A DNA stretch of 64,000 bases from Agrobacterium tumefaciens (GTDB lineage Bacteria > Pseudomonadota > Alphaproteobacteria > Rhizobiales > Rhizobiaceae). Of the stretch, positions 19,309 to 28,398 are shown in pieces; the first letter of the stretch is position 1; every line of letters starts with the position of its first letter. The position numbers were made by a program, and so were the translations under genes. The DNA is taken from the NCBI GenBank assembly GCA_025560025.1, contig CP048485.1:1302001-1366000 (forward strand), written 5' to 3'. The notes under the pieces are model-generated. The model was not told where the DNA came from, did no database searches, and worked only from the letters and a program-made list of their open reading frames with translations.

Positions 19309-19746
19309 ACTTGTCCCCTGGCAAATTAAGGGCGCACCGGGAGAACCCGGCAGGCACGGTAAAAGCTTAAGGCCAATGGTTTGGCAGCGATAAGGCCGCA
19401 CGAGAGCGGCACACAATGCCCGAACGACCGCATGCAACGGCCGGGGCAAATCATGCTGCGCAGGGTGCCAGATGAACAGGAGATGAACAAGAGCAGATGC
19501 AGCAAAAAATCATGCTGCACCGCATTGTGATCGGGAAGCTTCCCATGAGAGGTGCACCGAATGCTTGACGAATCGGCTTTTCCCAACGGATATTTGTTGC
19601 CGCGTGGCCTGCGCCTAACCTCCACGACCTTCCCCAGCAGGGTCTTCAATGGAGGCAAAGGGACTATTGTCTCAGGCACTTGTCTTGGTCCGATCGTTTC
19701 GGGCGGGTTGCTGGGGAACTGCGTCCGGGACGTGAAAGGCCTGACA
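19309..19746. other. 438-bp interval upstream of nitrilase-fold gene
   Basis: No gene seen. The sequence includes the short repeats AATCATGCTGC (near 19449 and 19509) and a CGGGAGAACCCGG mini-palindrome near 19338. The interval must hold the divergent promoters for the exported protein and the nitrilase-fold gene, but neither is obvious. Confidence 0.4.
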
Positions 19747-20736
19747 ATGACGCAAAATAGCAATCTAAAACGGCGTGTAAGAGCGCGCGCAGCCAAAACC
19801 GGCGAATCTTATACAGCTGCTCTCCAGCATATTCGCAGAATACCGGATGCTCCTTTGAGCAACTCAATACGCGTGGCGGTCGCGCAGACATCCCTGTTCA
19901 ACGATCCTCGTGACATCTCCGCCCTAAAAACCTGCGGACAGGAAATCCGCCGTCTTATGGACGATGCCCATAAGGCTGGCGCTCGTCTCATACATTTCCC
20001 TGAAGGGGCAACGTGCTGGCCACATAAACGGATCATGTCAGAGACTGGTCCGGGGCAAATCGGACCATCCGACTGGACACGCTTTGAATGGGAAACTCTG
20101 CGCGAAGAACTGGAGGCGATCAGAAAACTGGCGCGCAAGCTGAAACTATGGACGGTTTTGGGTGCCGTCCATCAACTCACGCCACCGCACCGGCCATATA
20201 ACAGCCTGTATGTCGTCTCCGATCGTGGAAAGCTTGTAACGCGCTACGACGAACGATTGTTGTCGAACACCAAAATCTCGTTCATGTATTCGCCGGGAAG
20301 CGTCCCGGTGACGTTTGAAGTCGATGGCTTCCGTTTCGGTTGCGCGCTTGGCATGGAAGCGCACTATCCGGAAATATTCATGGAATATGAGAAGCTGAAT
20401 GTCGATTGCATGCTGTTTTCGACCGCGGGCGACGCTCCTTCCAATGCTGCGGCATTTGCCGCAGAGATATTGGGGCATGCGGTGAGCAACACCTATTGGG
20501 TCAGCTATTCCACCCTTGCCTCACAGAGTCCCAGCGCTCCCTCGGGAATCGCCGCACCGGATGGTCAATGGGTGGCGCAATGCCCGATGAATGGTTTACC
20601 GGCCATTGCGCTAGCGGATGTCATCATCGATCGGGAAAGTCCCGCGCGACCATGGCGGCGAAAAGCGCGCGCCGACCTTTACGCGCCTCATCAGGTGAAT
20701 AACGACCCGAGAAGCGACAGCCGGAACCAGTTCTAA
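19747..20736 (+). CDS. Nitrilase-fold protein lacking catalytic Lys and Cys
   Basis: A 329-residue carbon-nitrogen-hydrolase homologue. The ATG at 19747 follows GAAAGG. An N-terminal basic stretch (LKRRVRARAAKTGESYTAAL, residues 7-26) resembles a short conserved segment seen at the start of various bacterial proteins. The nitrilase fold begins at IRVAVAQTSLF. The catalytic glutamate is present (E86 in HFPEGAT). The lysine position reads YDERLLSNT (E169) and the nucleophile position reads GCALGMEAHYPE, where the family has a cysteine four residues before the final PE stretch; G202 stands there. C199 is the accessory GC cysteine, not the nucleophile. If the alignment is right the protein is a pseudoenzyme. 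A strong terminator follows. Confidence 0.75.
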   Translation: MTQNSNLKRRVRARAAKTGESYTAALQHIRRIPDAPLSNSIRVAVAQTSLFNDPRDISALKTCGQEIRRLMDDAHKAGARLIHFPEGATCWPHKRIMSETGPGQIGPSDWTRFEWETLREELEAIRKLARKLKLWTVLGAVHQLTPPHRPYNSLYVVSDRGKLVTRYDERLLSNTKISFMYSPGSVPVTFEVDGFRFGCALGMEAHYPEIFMEYEKLNVDCMLFSTAGDAPSNAAAFAAEILGHAVSNTYWVSYSTLASQSPSAPSGIAAPDGQWVAQCPMNGLPAIALADVIIDRESPARPWRRKARADLYAPHQVNNDPRSDSRNQF

Positions 20737-20747
20737 CACTCAATACC

Positions 20748-20777
20748 GGCCAGTGGCGCTGGTTTGTGCCACTGGCC
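20748..20777 (+). terminator. Hairpin after nitrilase-fold gene
   Basis: GGCCAGTGGC and GCCACTGGCC form a perfect 10-bp stem with a 10-nt loop just after the stop at 20736. A T-rich tail is lacking (AATTGG follows), so efficiency is uncertain. Confidence 0.6.
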
Positions 20778-20815
20778 AATTGGCTCAGGGCGGAACGTCG
20801 CGTCCACGCCCAAAC

Positions 20816-20842
20816 AAAAAGGCCGCAGCTTGCGCCACGGCC
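20816..20842 (-). terminator. Intrinsic terminator of tig
   Basis: On the minus strand GGCCG ... CGGCC closes a hairpin (20821-20842) followed by five T residues (20816-20820), 30 bp after the trigger factor stop. This is the expected form of a rho-independent terminator. Confidence 0.75.
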
Positions 20843-20872
20843 CCTTGTTCAATCAGCTTGCACTGAAGAAGA

Positions 20873-22351
20873 TTATTCAGCGTCGCCTTCCGCGGCCTTC
20901 TTCTTGGCCGGAGCCTTCTTCTTCGGAGCGGCTTCTTCGCCTTCAGCGGCGTCGTCAGCCTTGGCAGCAGCCTTTTTCTTGGCCGGAGCCTTCTTCTTGG
21001 TTTCCGTTGCTTCTTCGGCGTCGTCAGCCAGCAGCTCTTCCTTGGAAACGGTCTTGTCCGTTACCGAGATTTCGGAGAGCAGCTTGTCGATGACCTTTTC
21101 TTCGAAGATCGGAGCGCGCAGCGAAGCGGAAGCGCCGGGGGTGTTGCGGAAGAAATCGAGGATTTCCTTCTGCTGGCCCGGGAACTGCTGCAGCTGCTGG
21201 AACAGCGCGCGCTGCATTTCTTCTTCGGTCACTTCAACGCCGGCCTTTTCGCCGATTTCGGAGAGAACGAGGCCGAGACGGACGCGGCGTTCAGCCAGCT
21301 TGCGATATTCTTCGCGGGCTTCTTCTTCGGTCGTGTCTTCGTCAGCGAAGGTCTTGCCCGACTGTGCGAGATCGGTGTTGATCTGGCGCCAGATGTTGTC
21401 GAACTCGGCGTCGACGAGGCCAGCCGGCGTGTCGAACTTGTACATTTCGTCGAGCTGGTCGAGGATCTGACGCTTGACCTTCTGGCGGGTGACGTTGCCG
21501 TACTGGCTTTCGATCTGGCCCTTGACGATTTCCTTCAGCTTTTCAGCCGATTCGAGACCGAGCTTTTCAGCCAGTTCGTCGTTGATTTCAACGGCAGCAG
21601 CAGCGGCAACTTCCTTGACGGTGATGTCGAAGTTGGCTTCCTTGCCAGCAAGGTTTGCAGCCGGGTAATCGGCCGGGAAGGTCACGGTGATGGTCTTTTC
21701 ATCGCCAGCCTTGACGCCGACCAGCTGGTCTTCGAAGCCGGGGATGAAGCGGCCCGAACCGAGAACCAGTTCGGCATCTTCAGCAGCGCCGCCGTCGAAG
21801 GCAACGCCGTCAACCTTGCCGAGATAGTTCATGGTGACGCGGTCGCCATCGGCGGCCTTGCCCTTCTTGGCTTCAAAGGTGCGGGCGCTTTCAGCGATCT
21901 TCAGGATCTGCTCGTTGATTTCGTCTTCGGAGACTTCAACAACTTCGCGGGTAACCTTGATGCCGTCATTGGCCTTCAGTTCGATGGCCGGAATGATTTC
22001 GTAGGCAACGGTGAATTCGAAATCGGATTCGGCCGACAGGATCTTTTCGGCTTCCTGCTCGTCTTCGGTCATGGAGATGGCCGGCTGGGTAGCAGACTTC
22101 TCGCCGCGGCTGGAAAGGATTTCGGTCGGCTTTTCACGAACCAGCTCGTTGACGAGGTCGGCCATGATGGACTTGCCGTACATCTTCTTCAGGTGGCCAA
22201 CCGGCACCTTGCCGGGACGGAAACCGTTGATGCGAACCTTGTCCTTGGCGTCAACCAGGCGCTCGTCCAGACGGGCCTTCATGTCGGCGGCCGGAATAAC
22301 GACCTTGAGTTCGCGCTTCAGCCCTTCAGCGAGCGTTTCGATAACCTGCAT
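20873..22351 (-). CDS. tig: Trigger factor
   Basis: A 492-residue ribosome-bound chaperone with peptidyl-prolyl isomerase activity. The ribosome-docking signature GFRPGKVP is at residues 43-50; the FKBP-like domain ([36 protein letters not shown]) spans roughly 160-245; the C-terminal chaperone domain follows. The last 60 residues are an unusual acidic/basic tail with repeated [11 protein letters not shown] and runs of Glu/Ala, longer than in E. coli. The start at 22351 ([15 protein letters not shown]) is the family start; an upstream in-frame extension is not conserved. Its own terminator lies downstream. Confidence 0.95.
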   Translation of the reverse strand: MQVIETLAEGLKRELKVVIPAADMKARLDERLVDAKDKVRINGFRPGKVPVGHLKKMYGKSIMADLVNELVREKPTEILSSRGEKSATQPAISMTEDEQEAEKILSAESDFEFTVAYEIIPAIELKANDGIKVTREVVEVSEDEINEQILKIAESARTFEAKKGKAADGDRVTMNYLGKVDGVAFDGGAAEDAELVLGSGRFIPGFEDQLVGVKAGDEKTITVTFPADYPAANLAGKEANFDITVKEVAAAAAVEINDELAEKLGLESAEKLKEIVKGQIESQYGNVTRQKVKRQILDQLDEMYKFDTPAGLVDAEFDNIWRQINTDLAQSGKTFADEDTTEEEAREEYRKLAERRVRLGLVLSEIGEKAGVEVTEEEMQRALFQQLQQFPGQQKEILDFFRNTPGASASLRAPIFEEKVIDKLLSEISVTDKTVSKEELLADDAEEATETKKKAPAKKKAAAKADDAAEGEEAAPKKKAPAKKKAAEGDAE

Positions 22352-22589
22352 TTTCCTAACCTTCACATCATGGCGGCGGTGCTCAGACAGCCGTTGGTTT
22401 ACTTTCGAGCACTGCGCCGGAAACGTCGTTCCCCGGCCGTGGCTTCCCTTATTTCTTGACACAAGCGCCTGCCGGACACCATTGCGCCCGCGCCCGAGAG
22501 AAAGACCAAGGGGTAAAATGAACCCCGAAGCTCCCGCATCTTATAAAGATGCACTCTGGCGCAAGCGTGGCACAGCCATGCCTTGCTTG

Positions 22590-22672
22590 TGGTGCGGGTA
22601 GAGAGACTCGAACTCCCACGCCGAAGCGTTGGTACCTAAAACCAATGCGTCTACCAATTCCGCCATACCCGC
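22590..22672 (-). tRNA. tRNA-Leu (UAG)
   Basis: Read on the minus strand, the 7-bp acceptor stem GCGGGTA / TACCCGC, the D-loop GGAATTGGTAGA, the anticodon stem TTGGT / ACCAA with loop TTTAGGT (anticodon TAG), a short variable arm, the T-arm with GTTCGAGTC and an encoded CCA end make a complete class II tRNA. It reads CUA (and with wobble other CUN) leucine codons. Confidence 0.95.
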
Positions 22673-23309
22673 ACGTTGGGCGGCGGTATGTCACAATGTT
22701 CAGAAAGGGTCAAGCACGCCGTTCCCCCCGCCCCTCGTTTCCTCCGGACTTTTCTTGTCGCCTGCGCCGGCGGGAAGAGGCCGCCGCCCTCTTTGACTAT
22801 TTGCAGCCCGCGCCAGGAGAGAAGACACGACAGCGGAACAGAGACTATTCCTTGCGGAGAAAGAAAAGCCGCACAGCCCGGCCCGCGCCTTTCCCGCCCG
22901 GCAAATCCGCATGGAGGCCGGCGCGGAAAGCGGAGATATTTATGCGGCTACGTTGACATTATATATAGCACGCCCCGCGCCGCACATTGCGCGCGCCCTT
23001 TTTCTAATCTGCAATTCACGACTGCTGCGCCCTCCCCCTGCCCGGTCAACCCTCGCGGATTCGCAATGCCGCCCATCCTGCCACCACCAAAAGCACACAA
23101 ATTGGTCACAAATTATGCATGCATCGCCGCAATCGGCCCGTTTTACCGGCTTGCATTGCATTCCGCGCATAGGTGGCATCTTGCTTTGTCTGTTTTTCTT
23201 TTGATTAAACCGATTATATTCGTGGTCATACAGAGATCGAGTTCAGCCCCGGACCAAAGCCTCCCAAGACTGGCCGTAGAGACTGAACAGCACGAAGAGG
23301 AAGATGAAA
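22673..23309. other. 637-bp interval upstream of DUF1127 gene 1
   Basis: No gene seen in 22673-23309. A TTGACA followed closely by TATATATAG occurs near 22953-22968 on the plus strand and could be promoter material. The part nearest the DUF1127 gene (23090-23250) is AT-rich with GATTATATT near 23212, a plausible -10. A long leader before the small gene is likely. Confidence 0.4.
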
Positions 23310-23456
23310 ATGAACATTACTCGCTCGCTCACCAACTGGCGCAAGTATCGTCAGACCGTAACCGAACTCGGCCGCATGACCGACCGCGAACTGAGCGACC
23401 TCGGCATTGGCCGTCAGGACATCCGCCGCGTCGCCCGTACCGCCGTCGGCATCTAA
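23310..23456 (+). CDS. DUF1127 small Arg-rich protein 1
   Basis: A 48-residue protein (MNITRSLTNWRKYRQTVTEL...), missed by length cut-offs. It has the DUF1127/YjiS pattern: an N-terminal amphipathic segment with W and several Arg, then the conserved ELSDLGIGRQDIRRVAR end. GAAGAGGA lies 9 nt before the ATG at 23310; an ATG at 23304 in the same frame is too close. Such proteins in Agrobacterium affect phosphate and carbon metabolism and in the related Brucella are controlled by the LysR regulator VtlR. A terminator follows. Confidence 0.9.
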   Translation: MNITRSLTNWRKYRQTVTELGRMTDRELSDLGIGRQDIRRVARTAVGI

Positions 23457-23500
23457 TCCGCCTCGCCGCTTGAATGCGGCGGATGCGAGACTACCCTTCC

Positions 23501-23536
23501 AAAAGGCCTGAGGCTTCCGCCTCTGGCCTTTTTTTT
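23501..23536 (+). terminator. Intrinsic terminator after DUF1127 gene 1
   Basis: AAGGCCTGAGGC-TTCC-GCCTCTGGCCTT forms a 12-bp stem with one mismatch, followed by eight T residues. It lies 45 bp after the stop and ends a monocistronic small-gene transcript. Confidence 0.9.
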
Positions 23537-23931
23537 GTTTTGGGCGATCCTTGAGCAGCGCCCCTCTCCGCCTTCACATGCCGCGAGCACAGCGGTGAAA
23601 AATGCATCGCTCAGCCGATCGCCTGGAGCAATGCGAAGCGCCCGAAGGCATTGCCGGCGCCCCAAAAATTGAAAATGGCCGCCCAAATGCCCTCAGAGGC
23701 CGCCCAATCTTCAAAAACCGCCCGAAAGACGGGCATTTCCGCTCATATTTTGCTCAGACGATAAGCAAAGCCGCAAATTTAGCCGACATAGTGCACAAAT
23801 GCATGGCAGTAGCCTAAATTCTGCACTGCACAACATGGCTCAATGTCTATATATAAACCTCAACAGCCGAGAGCACAGACAAACCGCTGAGCCGGCAGAC
23901 GAATTCACAAAGAAAGATTGAGGAAACGACC

Positions 23932-24075
23932 ATGAACCCTATCCGCATCGCAAAGAACTGGATCTCCTACCGCCGCACGATCAACGAACTTGGCAGCCTC
24001 TCCAACCAGGCTCTGAGCGACATCGGTCTGACCCGTTACGACATCCGTAACGTAGCAGCCCGTTCGTTCCGCTAA
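23932..24075 (+). CDS. DUF1127 small Arg-rich protein 2
   Basis: A 47-residue paralogue of the protein at 23310 (MNPIRIAKNWISYRRTINEL...). It shares the NW-x-x-YRxT-x-xEL start and the ALSDIGLTRYDIRNVAARS end, the DUF1127 signature. A ribosome site TTGAGGAAACGACC precedes the ATG. The upstream 475 bp (23457-23931) hold no other gene; TATATATAAAC near 23850-23860 looks like a -10 region, giving a leader of about 70 nt. Two paralogues in tandem suggest a local duplication with separate control. Confidence 0.9.
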   Translation: MNPIRIAKNWISYRRTINELGSLSNQALSDIGLTRYDIRNVAARSFR

Positions 24076-24132
24076 GGCGTAAACGATCGTCCCGCTGCCC
24101 GACCTCCAGGGCGCGACGATTGAGCGACAGGT

Positions 24133-24162
24133 AAAAAAAGCGGCGCCTCTGGCGCCGTTTTT
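24133..24162 (+). terminator. Intrinsic terminator after DUF1127 gene 2
   Basis: CGGCGCC-TCT-GGCGCCG is a perfect 7-bp stem followed by TTTTT and preceded by a run of A, making it potentially bidirectional. It sits 65 bp after the stop. Confidence 0.9.
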
Positions 24163-24221
24163 GATTCCGGGGTCTGGCTGGAGGAACCAGCCTTTGGAAA
24201 GACACCCGGCATCGCGGCATA

Positions 24222-24345
24222 TTTCTTCTCCCTGTCGGGGAGAAGGTGGCCCGAAGGGTCGGATGAGGGGGCTAGCTCTCCGAATATCTCTACCCTCGCC
24301 CCCTCATCCCGCTGCCGCGGACTTCTCCCCGGCGGGGAGAAGAAG
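24222..24345. repeat. RIME-like intergenic mosaic element, copy 3
   Basis: Same order of modules as copy 1: TTCTTCTCCCTGTCGGGGAG, GGTGGCCCGAAGGGTCGGAT, then CCCCCTCATCCCGCTGCCGC and CTCCCCGGCGGGGAGAAG. It lies between the second DUF1127 gene and trmFO. The remaining 200 bp before trmFO hold only the direct repeat ATGGACGCCAG (24533 and 24544). Confidence 0.8.
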
Positions 24346-24555
24346 CAGGCGGCACGCGCTCGTTTCACAATGCCCGCACCTCTTCCTCACCCGCCTCATC
24401 CCAAAAACATTTGGCTGCCCCGGCCATGCATGCTAGTGCATCCCGCAACAATGCCGCGTCCTCTGGGATCCGCGCGAAACAATCACTCAAGAGACAGCCG
24501 CCGGACGGGAGCCTCTGCCCCGCATGCGGCCCATGGACGCCAGATGGACGCCAGC

Positions 24556-26001
24556 ATGCAAGACAAGACCACTTCTCCCATTCACGTCGTGGGCGGCGGG
24601 CTGGCCGGCTCGGAAGCCGCATGGCAGATCGCGCAGAGCGGCGTGCCCGTCATCCTGCATGAAATGCGCGGCGTGCGCGGCACGGATGCGCATAAGGGCG
24701 ATACGCTGGCGGAACTGGTCTGTTCCAACTCCTTCCGCTCGGACGATGCGACCGCCAATGCGGTCGGCGTCATCCATGCCGAAATGCGGCTTGCCGGTTC
24801 GCTGATCATGGCCTGCGCCGACAGACATCAGGTGCCGGCCGGCGGCGCGCTTGCCGTCGATCGTGACGGGTTCTCCGAGGCTGTGACGAAAGAGCTTGAA
24901 AGTCACCCCCTGGTGACGATCATCCGCGAGGAAGTGAACGGCCTGCCGCCGAAGGAATGGGGCAGCACCATCATCGCCACCGGCCCGCTCACCTCGCCGG
25001 ATCTGGCAGCGGCGGTTCAGGCGGAGACCGGCGAGGACGCGCTGGCCTTTTTCGACGCCATCGCCCCCATCGTCCACCGCGACAGCATCAATATGGATAT
25101 CTGCTGGTACCAGTCGCGTTACGACAAGGTCGGCCCCGGCGGCACGGGCAAGGATTACATCAACTGCCCGCTGAACGAGGAACAATATAACGCCTTCATC
25201 GACGCGCTGATCGCCGGCGATACGGTCGGTTTCAAGGAATGGGAAGGCACGCCCTATTTTGACGGCTGCCTGCCGATCGAGATCATGGCCGAGCGTGGCC
25301 GCGAGACGCTGCGCCATGGCCCGATGAAGCCCATGGGCTTGACCAATGCCCATAACCCCACCGTCAAGGCCTATGCCGTCGTGCAGCTACGCCAGGACAA
25401 TGCGCTCGGCACGCTCTACAACATGGTCGGTTTCCAGACCAAGCTGAAATACGGCGTGCAGGCGGATGTCTTCCGCATGATACCGGGTCTGGAAAATGCG
25501 GAATTCGCACGCCTCGGCGGCCTGCACCGCAATACCTATATCGATTCCCCGATCCTGCTCGACCGCTCGCTGAAGCTGAAATCCCGGCCGGACCTGCGCT
25601 TTGCCGGCCAGATCACCGGCTGCGAGGGTTATGTGGAAAGCGCCTCCGTCGGCCTCCTCGCCGGCCGTTTCGCCGCCGCCGAACGCAAGGGCGAAGCCCC
25701 AAGCCTGCCGCCGGCCACCACCGCACTCGGCTCGCTCCTCAACCACATCACCGGCGGCCACCTCTCCTCAAATGATGAGCCGGGCAAGCGCTCCTTCCAG
25801 CCGATGAACATCAATTTCGGCCTCTTCCCGGAGCTGGAGCCGGGTTCCATCGTCAAGCCGGAAGGCGTGAAGCGTTTTCGCGGCAAGGACAAGACGATCA
25901 TGAAACGCCAGCTGATTGCGGCGCGGGCGTTGAAGGATTGTGCGGCGTGGCTCGGGACGGGAAACACCGCCCCGGCTGCGGGAACTGTTCAGGATCATTG
26001 A
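24556..26001 (+). CDS. trmFO: Folate-dependent tRNA (uracil-54-C5)-methyltransferase TrmFO
   Basis: A 481-residue flavoprotein that makes ribothymidine-54 in the T-loop of tRNA with methylenetetrahydrofolate and FADH2. The FAD-binding start [16 protein letters not shown], the segments [38 protein letters not shown] and [15 protein letters not shown] are typical, as is the C-terminal GAD-like [17 protein letters not shown]. The start is chosen at 24556 (MQDKTTSP), with an alternative four codons upstream at 24544; a longer open extension to 24370 has no homologous character. Confidence 0.95.
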   Translation: MQDKTTSPIHVVGGGLAGSEAAWQIAQSGVPVILHEMRGVRGTDAHKGDTLAELVCSNSFRSDDATANAVGVIHAEMRLAGSLIMACADRHQVPAGGALAVDRDGFSEAVTKELESHPLVTIIREEVNGLPPKEWGSTIIATGPLTSPDLAAAVQAETGEDALAFFDAIAPIVHRDSINMDICWYQSRYDKVGPGGTGKDYINCPLNEEQYNAFIDALIAGDTVGFKEWEGTPYFDGCLPIEIMAERGRETLRHGPMKPMGLTNAHNPTVKAYAVVQLRQDNALGTLYNMVGFQTKLKYGVQADVFRMIPGLENAEFARLGGLHRNTYIDSPILLDRSLKLKSRPDLRFAGQITGCEGYVESASVGLLAGRFAAAERKGEAPSLPPATTALGSLLNHITGGHLSSNDEPGKRSFQPMNINFGLFPELEPGSIVKPEGVKRFRGKDKTIMKRQLIAARALKDCAAWLGTGNTAPAAGTVQDH

Positions 26002-26043
26002 ACGGCAAGATATCGGCAACGAAGCATTTCGTGGTCGGTGCTG

Positions 26044-26622
26044 TCAGCGAACGTTCCAGAAGGCCCAGTCCGACTTGCCCTTCTGATATTTGTAGTGCCG
26101 GGAAAAATATGGATTGACCGTCGCCACATATTCGAAATGGAAGGTGGTCGCGCTGAGGAACGAGAACAAGGGGCTATATTTGTAACGCCCCGAAATCACG
26201 ATGACGGACTCTTCCTCCTTGAAGTTCCCCGCCTTCAGCATCTTGTCCCAGGTCACGTTTTCGGCCGAGCCGAAAAAATTGTAGGGCGCGAATTCGGTCA
26301 CGGCCACACCACCTACCAGTTTGGCACTCCGCAAGGTCAGATCGAGCTTGTCCGGGTCGAGCGGCTGGCCGGCATCGATGACGAAGGTCTTCACCCCCGT
26401 CCTCACCCGCTCCTCAAATTCCGGGAAACGGGCGGACCAGCGGGCGGTATTATCGACGACAGTCACAAAACGGTCGTAACTCAGCCAGCCACGACCGATC
26501 TCAATCATCACCGCGAGAAAAATGATCAACATCGGCAACAACAGGGAGAATTCCACCGCAGCCACGCCGCAACGGGACCGCATCATGGCGGCAAGGACCG
26601 ATTTCAGCCGAAAGACCATCAT
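26044..26622 (-). CDS. TadE/TadF-type pilus assembly protein
   Basis: A 192-residue pseudopilin-like protein. The ATG overlaps the previous stop codon (ATGA), which sets the start. A short basic leader is followed by the TadE motif GVAAVEFSLLLPMLIIFLAVMIEIG, i.e. a membrane segment beginning AVEF. The rest is an extracytoplasmic beta-rich domain with no recognised function. It is the last gene of a three-gene operon. No Tad ATPase, secretin or platform gene is in the window, so these proteins must serve a system encoded elsewhere. Confidence 0.85.
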   Translation of the reverse strand: MMVFRLKSVLAAMMRSRCGVAAVEFSLLLPMLIIFLAVMIEIGRGWLSYDRFVTVVDNTARWSARFPEFEERVRTGVKTFVIDAGQPLDPDKLDLTLRSAKLVGGVAVTEFAPYNFFGSAENVTWDKMLKAGNFKEEESVIVISGRYKYSPLFSFLSATTFHFEYVATVNPYFSRHYKYQKGKSDWAFWNVR

Positions 26623-27158
26623 TCCGTCACCCGAACGGCGGTGATTGCCAGAGAAACATTCTGCAATTGCGGCCGCTTGCCGCCGCTTGGGATCAGCAGA
26701 CGCGTGGTAGGCAGGATGAATTGCCAATTGTAACCGAGCGCCAGTAGATATTGCCCGGCTTTCCTGTCAGGCGCCTCAAACTTGTTCTCGACCGGAAAGG
26801 TCAACGGCACGGCGGTGAAATCCGCATCCGGGATCGGAACGAGCGTTATCTTCATAGTCTCTTCCGTCGTGCCGAGCAGGAAATTCGAGGCGATGACCCG
26901 CCTGAACTCACTTTCGGTAACCACGCTCTGACTTGCCGCCGCCTTGCGCAGCAATTCTCCCCCGGCATTGGCCGCCGTCGACAGATTGAGACTGAGCAGC
27001 AGTGCCAGGCCGACTTCGAAAATACCGAAGATCAGCAAAAAAAAGACTGGCAGGAGCAGGCCGAACTCGACGGCGGTCGCCGCGCGAATGTCAGCCGCAT
27101 AGGACCTGAACAGACCACGATAACGATCACAGAACACTTTACTTCGGCGAGTCGACAT
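26619..27158 (-). CDS. TadE-family pilus assembly protein
   Basis: A 179-residue protein whose membrane segment carries the TadE hallmark ATAVEFGLLLPVFFLLIFG at residues 27-45. It overlaps its upstream neighbour by 20 bp and its downstream neighbour by 4 bp, so translation is probably coupled. The C-terminal 110 residues lie outside the cytoplasm. TadE-like minor pseudopilins are processed by a TadV-type peptidase and act in Flp pilus assembly. Confidence 0.87.
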   Translation of the reverse strand: MSTRRSKVFCDRYRGLFRSYAADIRAATAVEFGLLLPVFFLLIFGIFEVGLALLLSLNLSTAANAGGELLRKAAASQSVVTESEFRRVIASNFLLGTTEETMKITLVPIPDADFTAVPLTFPVENKFEAPDRKAGQYLLALGYNWQFILPTTRLLIPSGGKRPQLQNVSLAITAVRVTE

Positions 27159-28398
27159 AGGTCACCTCGAAAGCCGTAATGATGCCACCGAGGCTGTCGC
27201 TTTTCCCGCCCGCAGCAATCGTCAGCTTGTAGACGGAGTATGTATCGACCGTGATCGCGTAACTACGGCGTTCCCAGAAGACCTTACCCGTCTGTCCCAT
27301 TTCGATGATTTTCTTTTCCGGGCCCAGTTGCGGACGCAGCGGCTGCAGGAAGACGTCGATGTCGTTGGTACCGCCAAAGGCATCATTTCGACCATTATAC
27401 CAGACGGAAACCTCATATTTTCCCGGATGCAGTTCCACATATTTGAAAATGGAGCTGTTGGCATCCTTCCTGTTCTGCCCATCCCAGTGACTGTCCAGCT
27501 CCACGACATATTTGGTCGGAGGTATCCGGGCGTTCTGGGCAGTCTGCAGCGAAGGACTTTGCGGTTCGTCTGATTTAACCGGACACGGCAGCTTGGCTTC
27601 CGTCGATTGCAACGCACCCTTATCGCCCTCTTTCAACTTGTCGTTCTTTTTCGGATCTTTCGGCTCTGCCTGCGCGCTATCCTGCGGCGAGACACTGGCG
27701 CAGGCGAGGCCGGCATCGTTGCCCTTCTTCGGTTCCTCATAACCCTGCCAGCCATGTTTTGCACGACACTCGGCATTGCTCCAGTCCTGAAGCTCGATGC
27801 CCGGACCTGTGCCGCCGTCCCATCCGAGTTCCTGATAGCTGTAGACCCCCCAGCAACCGTTAGGGGTCTTGGGGCTTTTGCCGTATTTAAGGACCCGGTC
27901 CTTGCCGTTCAGCCGGTCGAAAGTATTGTTGACGATTACCTCTCCATCATAGGGATAGGGGGGAATGCCGCCACAACGGTAGGTCAGCGCGTAATCCAAT
28001 TTTTCGACATCGAACATGTCCCCCAACACCGTATCGTAGGTGAATTTCGCTTCGATATCGGTGGTCAACCAGTCGATCTTCACTTCGCGGCTCAACACCT
28101 TCTGTTTGGTGGAGCGAATGAGCGCATCGAACGTGTCGAGCACATTTTTACGGCGCACCTCATCGAGCGGCACATTCGTCCGGGTCGGTTTCGTCGAACG
28201 CTCACAGGCCTGCGCGATCACCCGTTTTGACTGGCTGTAATAGGCCAGAGCCCGGCCACCCTCGAAAAGCAGCCCGAAAGTGAAGAGGAAGATCGGCATC
28301 AGCAATGCCGTGAGAATCGCAAAATTCGCCCGCCGGTCCTTGAGAAGCGAGTGAAAATCACTCGTCAGGGCGTGCAGTATTCTTTCAATATAAAACAT
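27139..28398 (-). CDS. TadG-like pilus-associated protein
   Basis: A 419-residue protein with one N-terminal membrane segment (RRANFAILTALLMPIFLFTF) of the TadG/Flp-assembly type, where the glutamate of TadE is replaced by asparagine. A large exported region follows; it has a Lys/Pro/Asp-rich linker (about 235-275) and a C-terminal beta domain (YVVELDSHWDG, KYEVSVWYNGRNDAFGG, SYAITVDTYSVYKLTI) that looks like a lectin- or carbohydrate-binding fold. First gene of the operon with two TadE-like proteins; its promoter lies in the AT-rich region upstream. Confidence 0.82.
   Translation of the reverse strand: MFYIERILHALTSDFHSLLKDRRANFAILTALLMPIFLFTFGLLFEGGRALAYYSQSKRVIAQACERSTKPTRTNVPLDEVRRKNVLDTFDALIRSTKQKVLSREVKIDWLTTDIEAKFTYDTVLGDMFDVEKLDYALTYRCGGIPPYPYDGEVIVNNTFDRLNGKDRVLKYGKSPKTPNGCWGVYSYQELGWDGGTGPGIELQDWSNAECRAKHGWQGYEEPKKGNDAGLACASVSPQDSAQAEPKDPKKNDKLKEGDKGALQSTEAKLPCPVKSDEPQSPSLQTAQNARIPPTKYVVELDSHWDGQNRKDANSSIFKYVELHPGKYEVSVWYNGRNDAFGGTNDIDVFLQPLRPQLGPEKKIIEMGQTGKVFWERRSYAITVDTYSVYKLTIAAGGKSDSLGGIITAFEVTYVDSPK

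Noticed and set aside
19552..19746. Longer N-terminus for the nitrilase-fold protein
   Set aside because: The extension lacks a ribosome site and homology; the ATG at 19747 has GAAAGG and begins the recognisable basic motif.
22700..22912. Open frames between tRNA-Leu and the first DUF1127 gene
   Set aside because: They are short, Arg/Pro-rich, without ribosome site, and overlap each other on both strands, as expected of GC-rich non-coding DNA.
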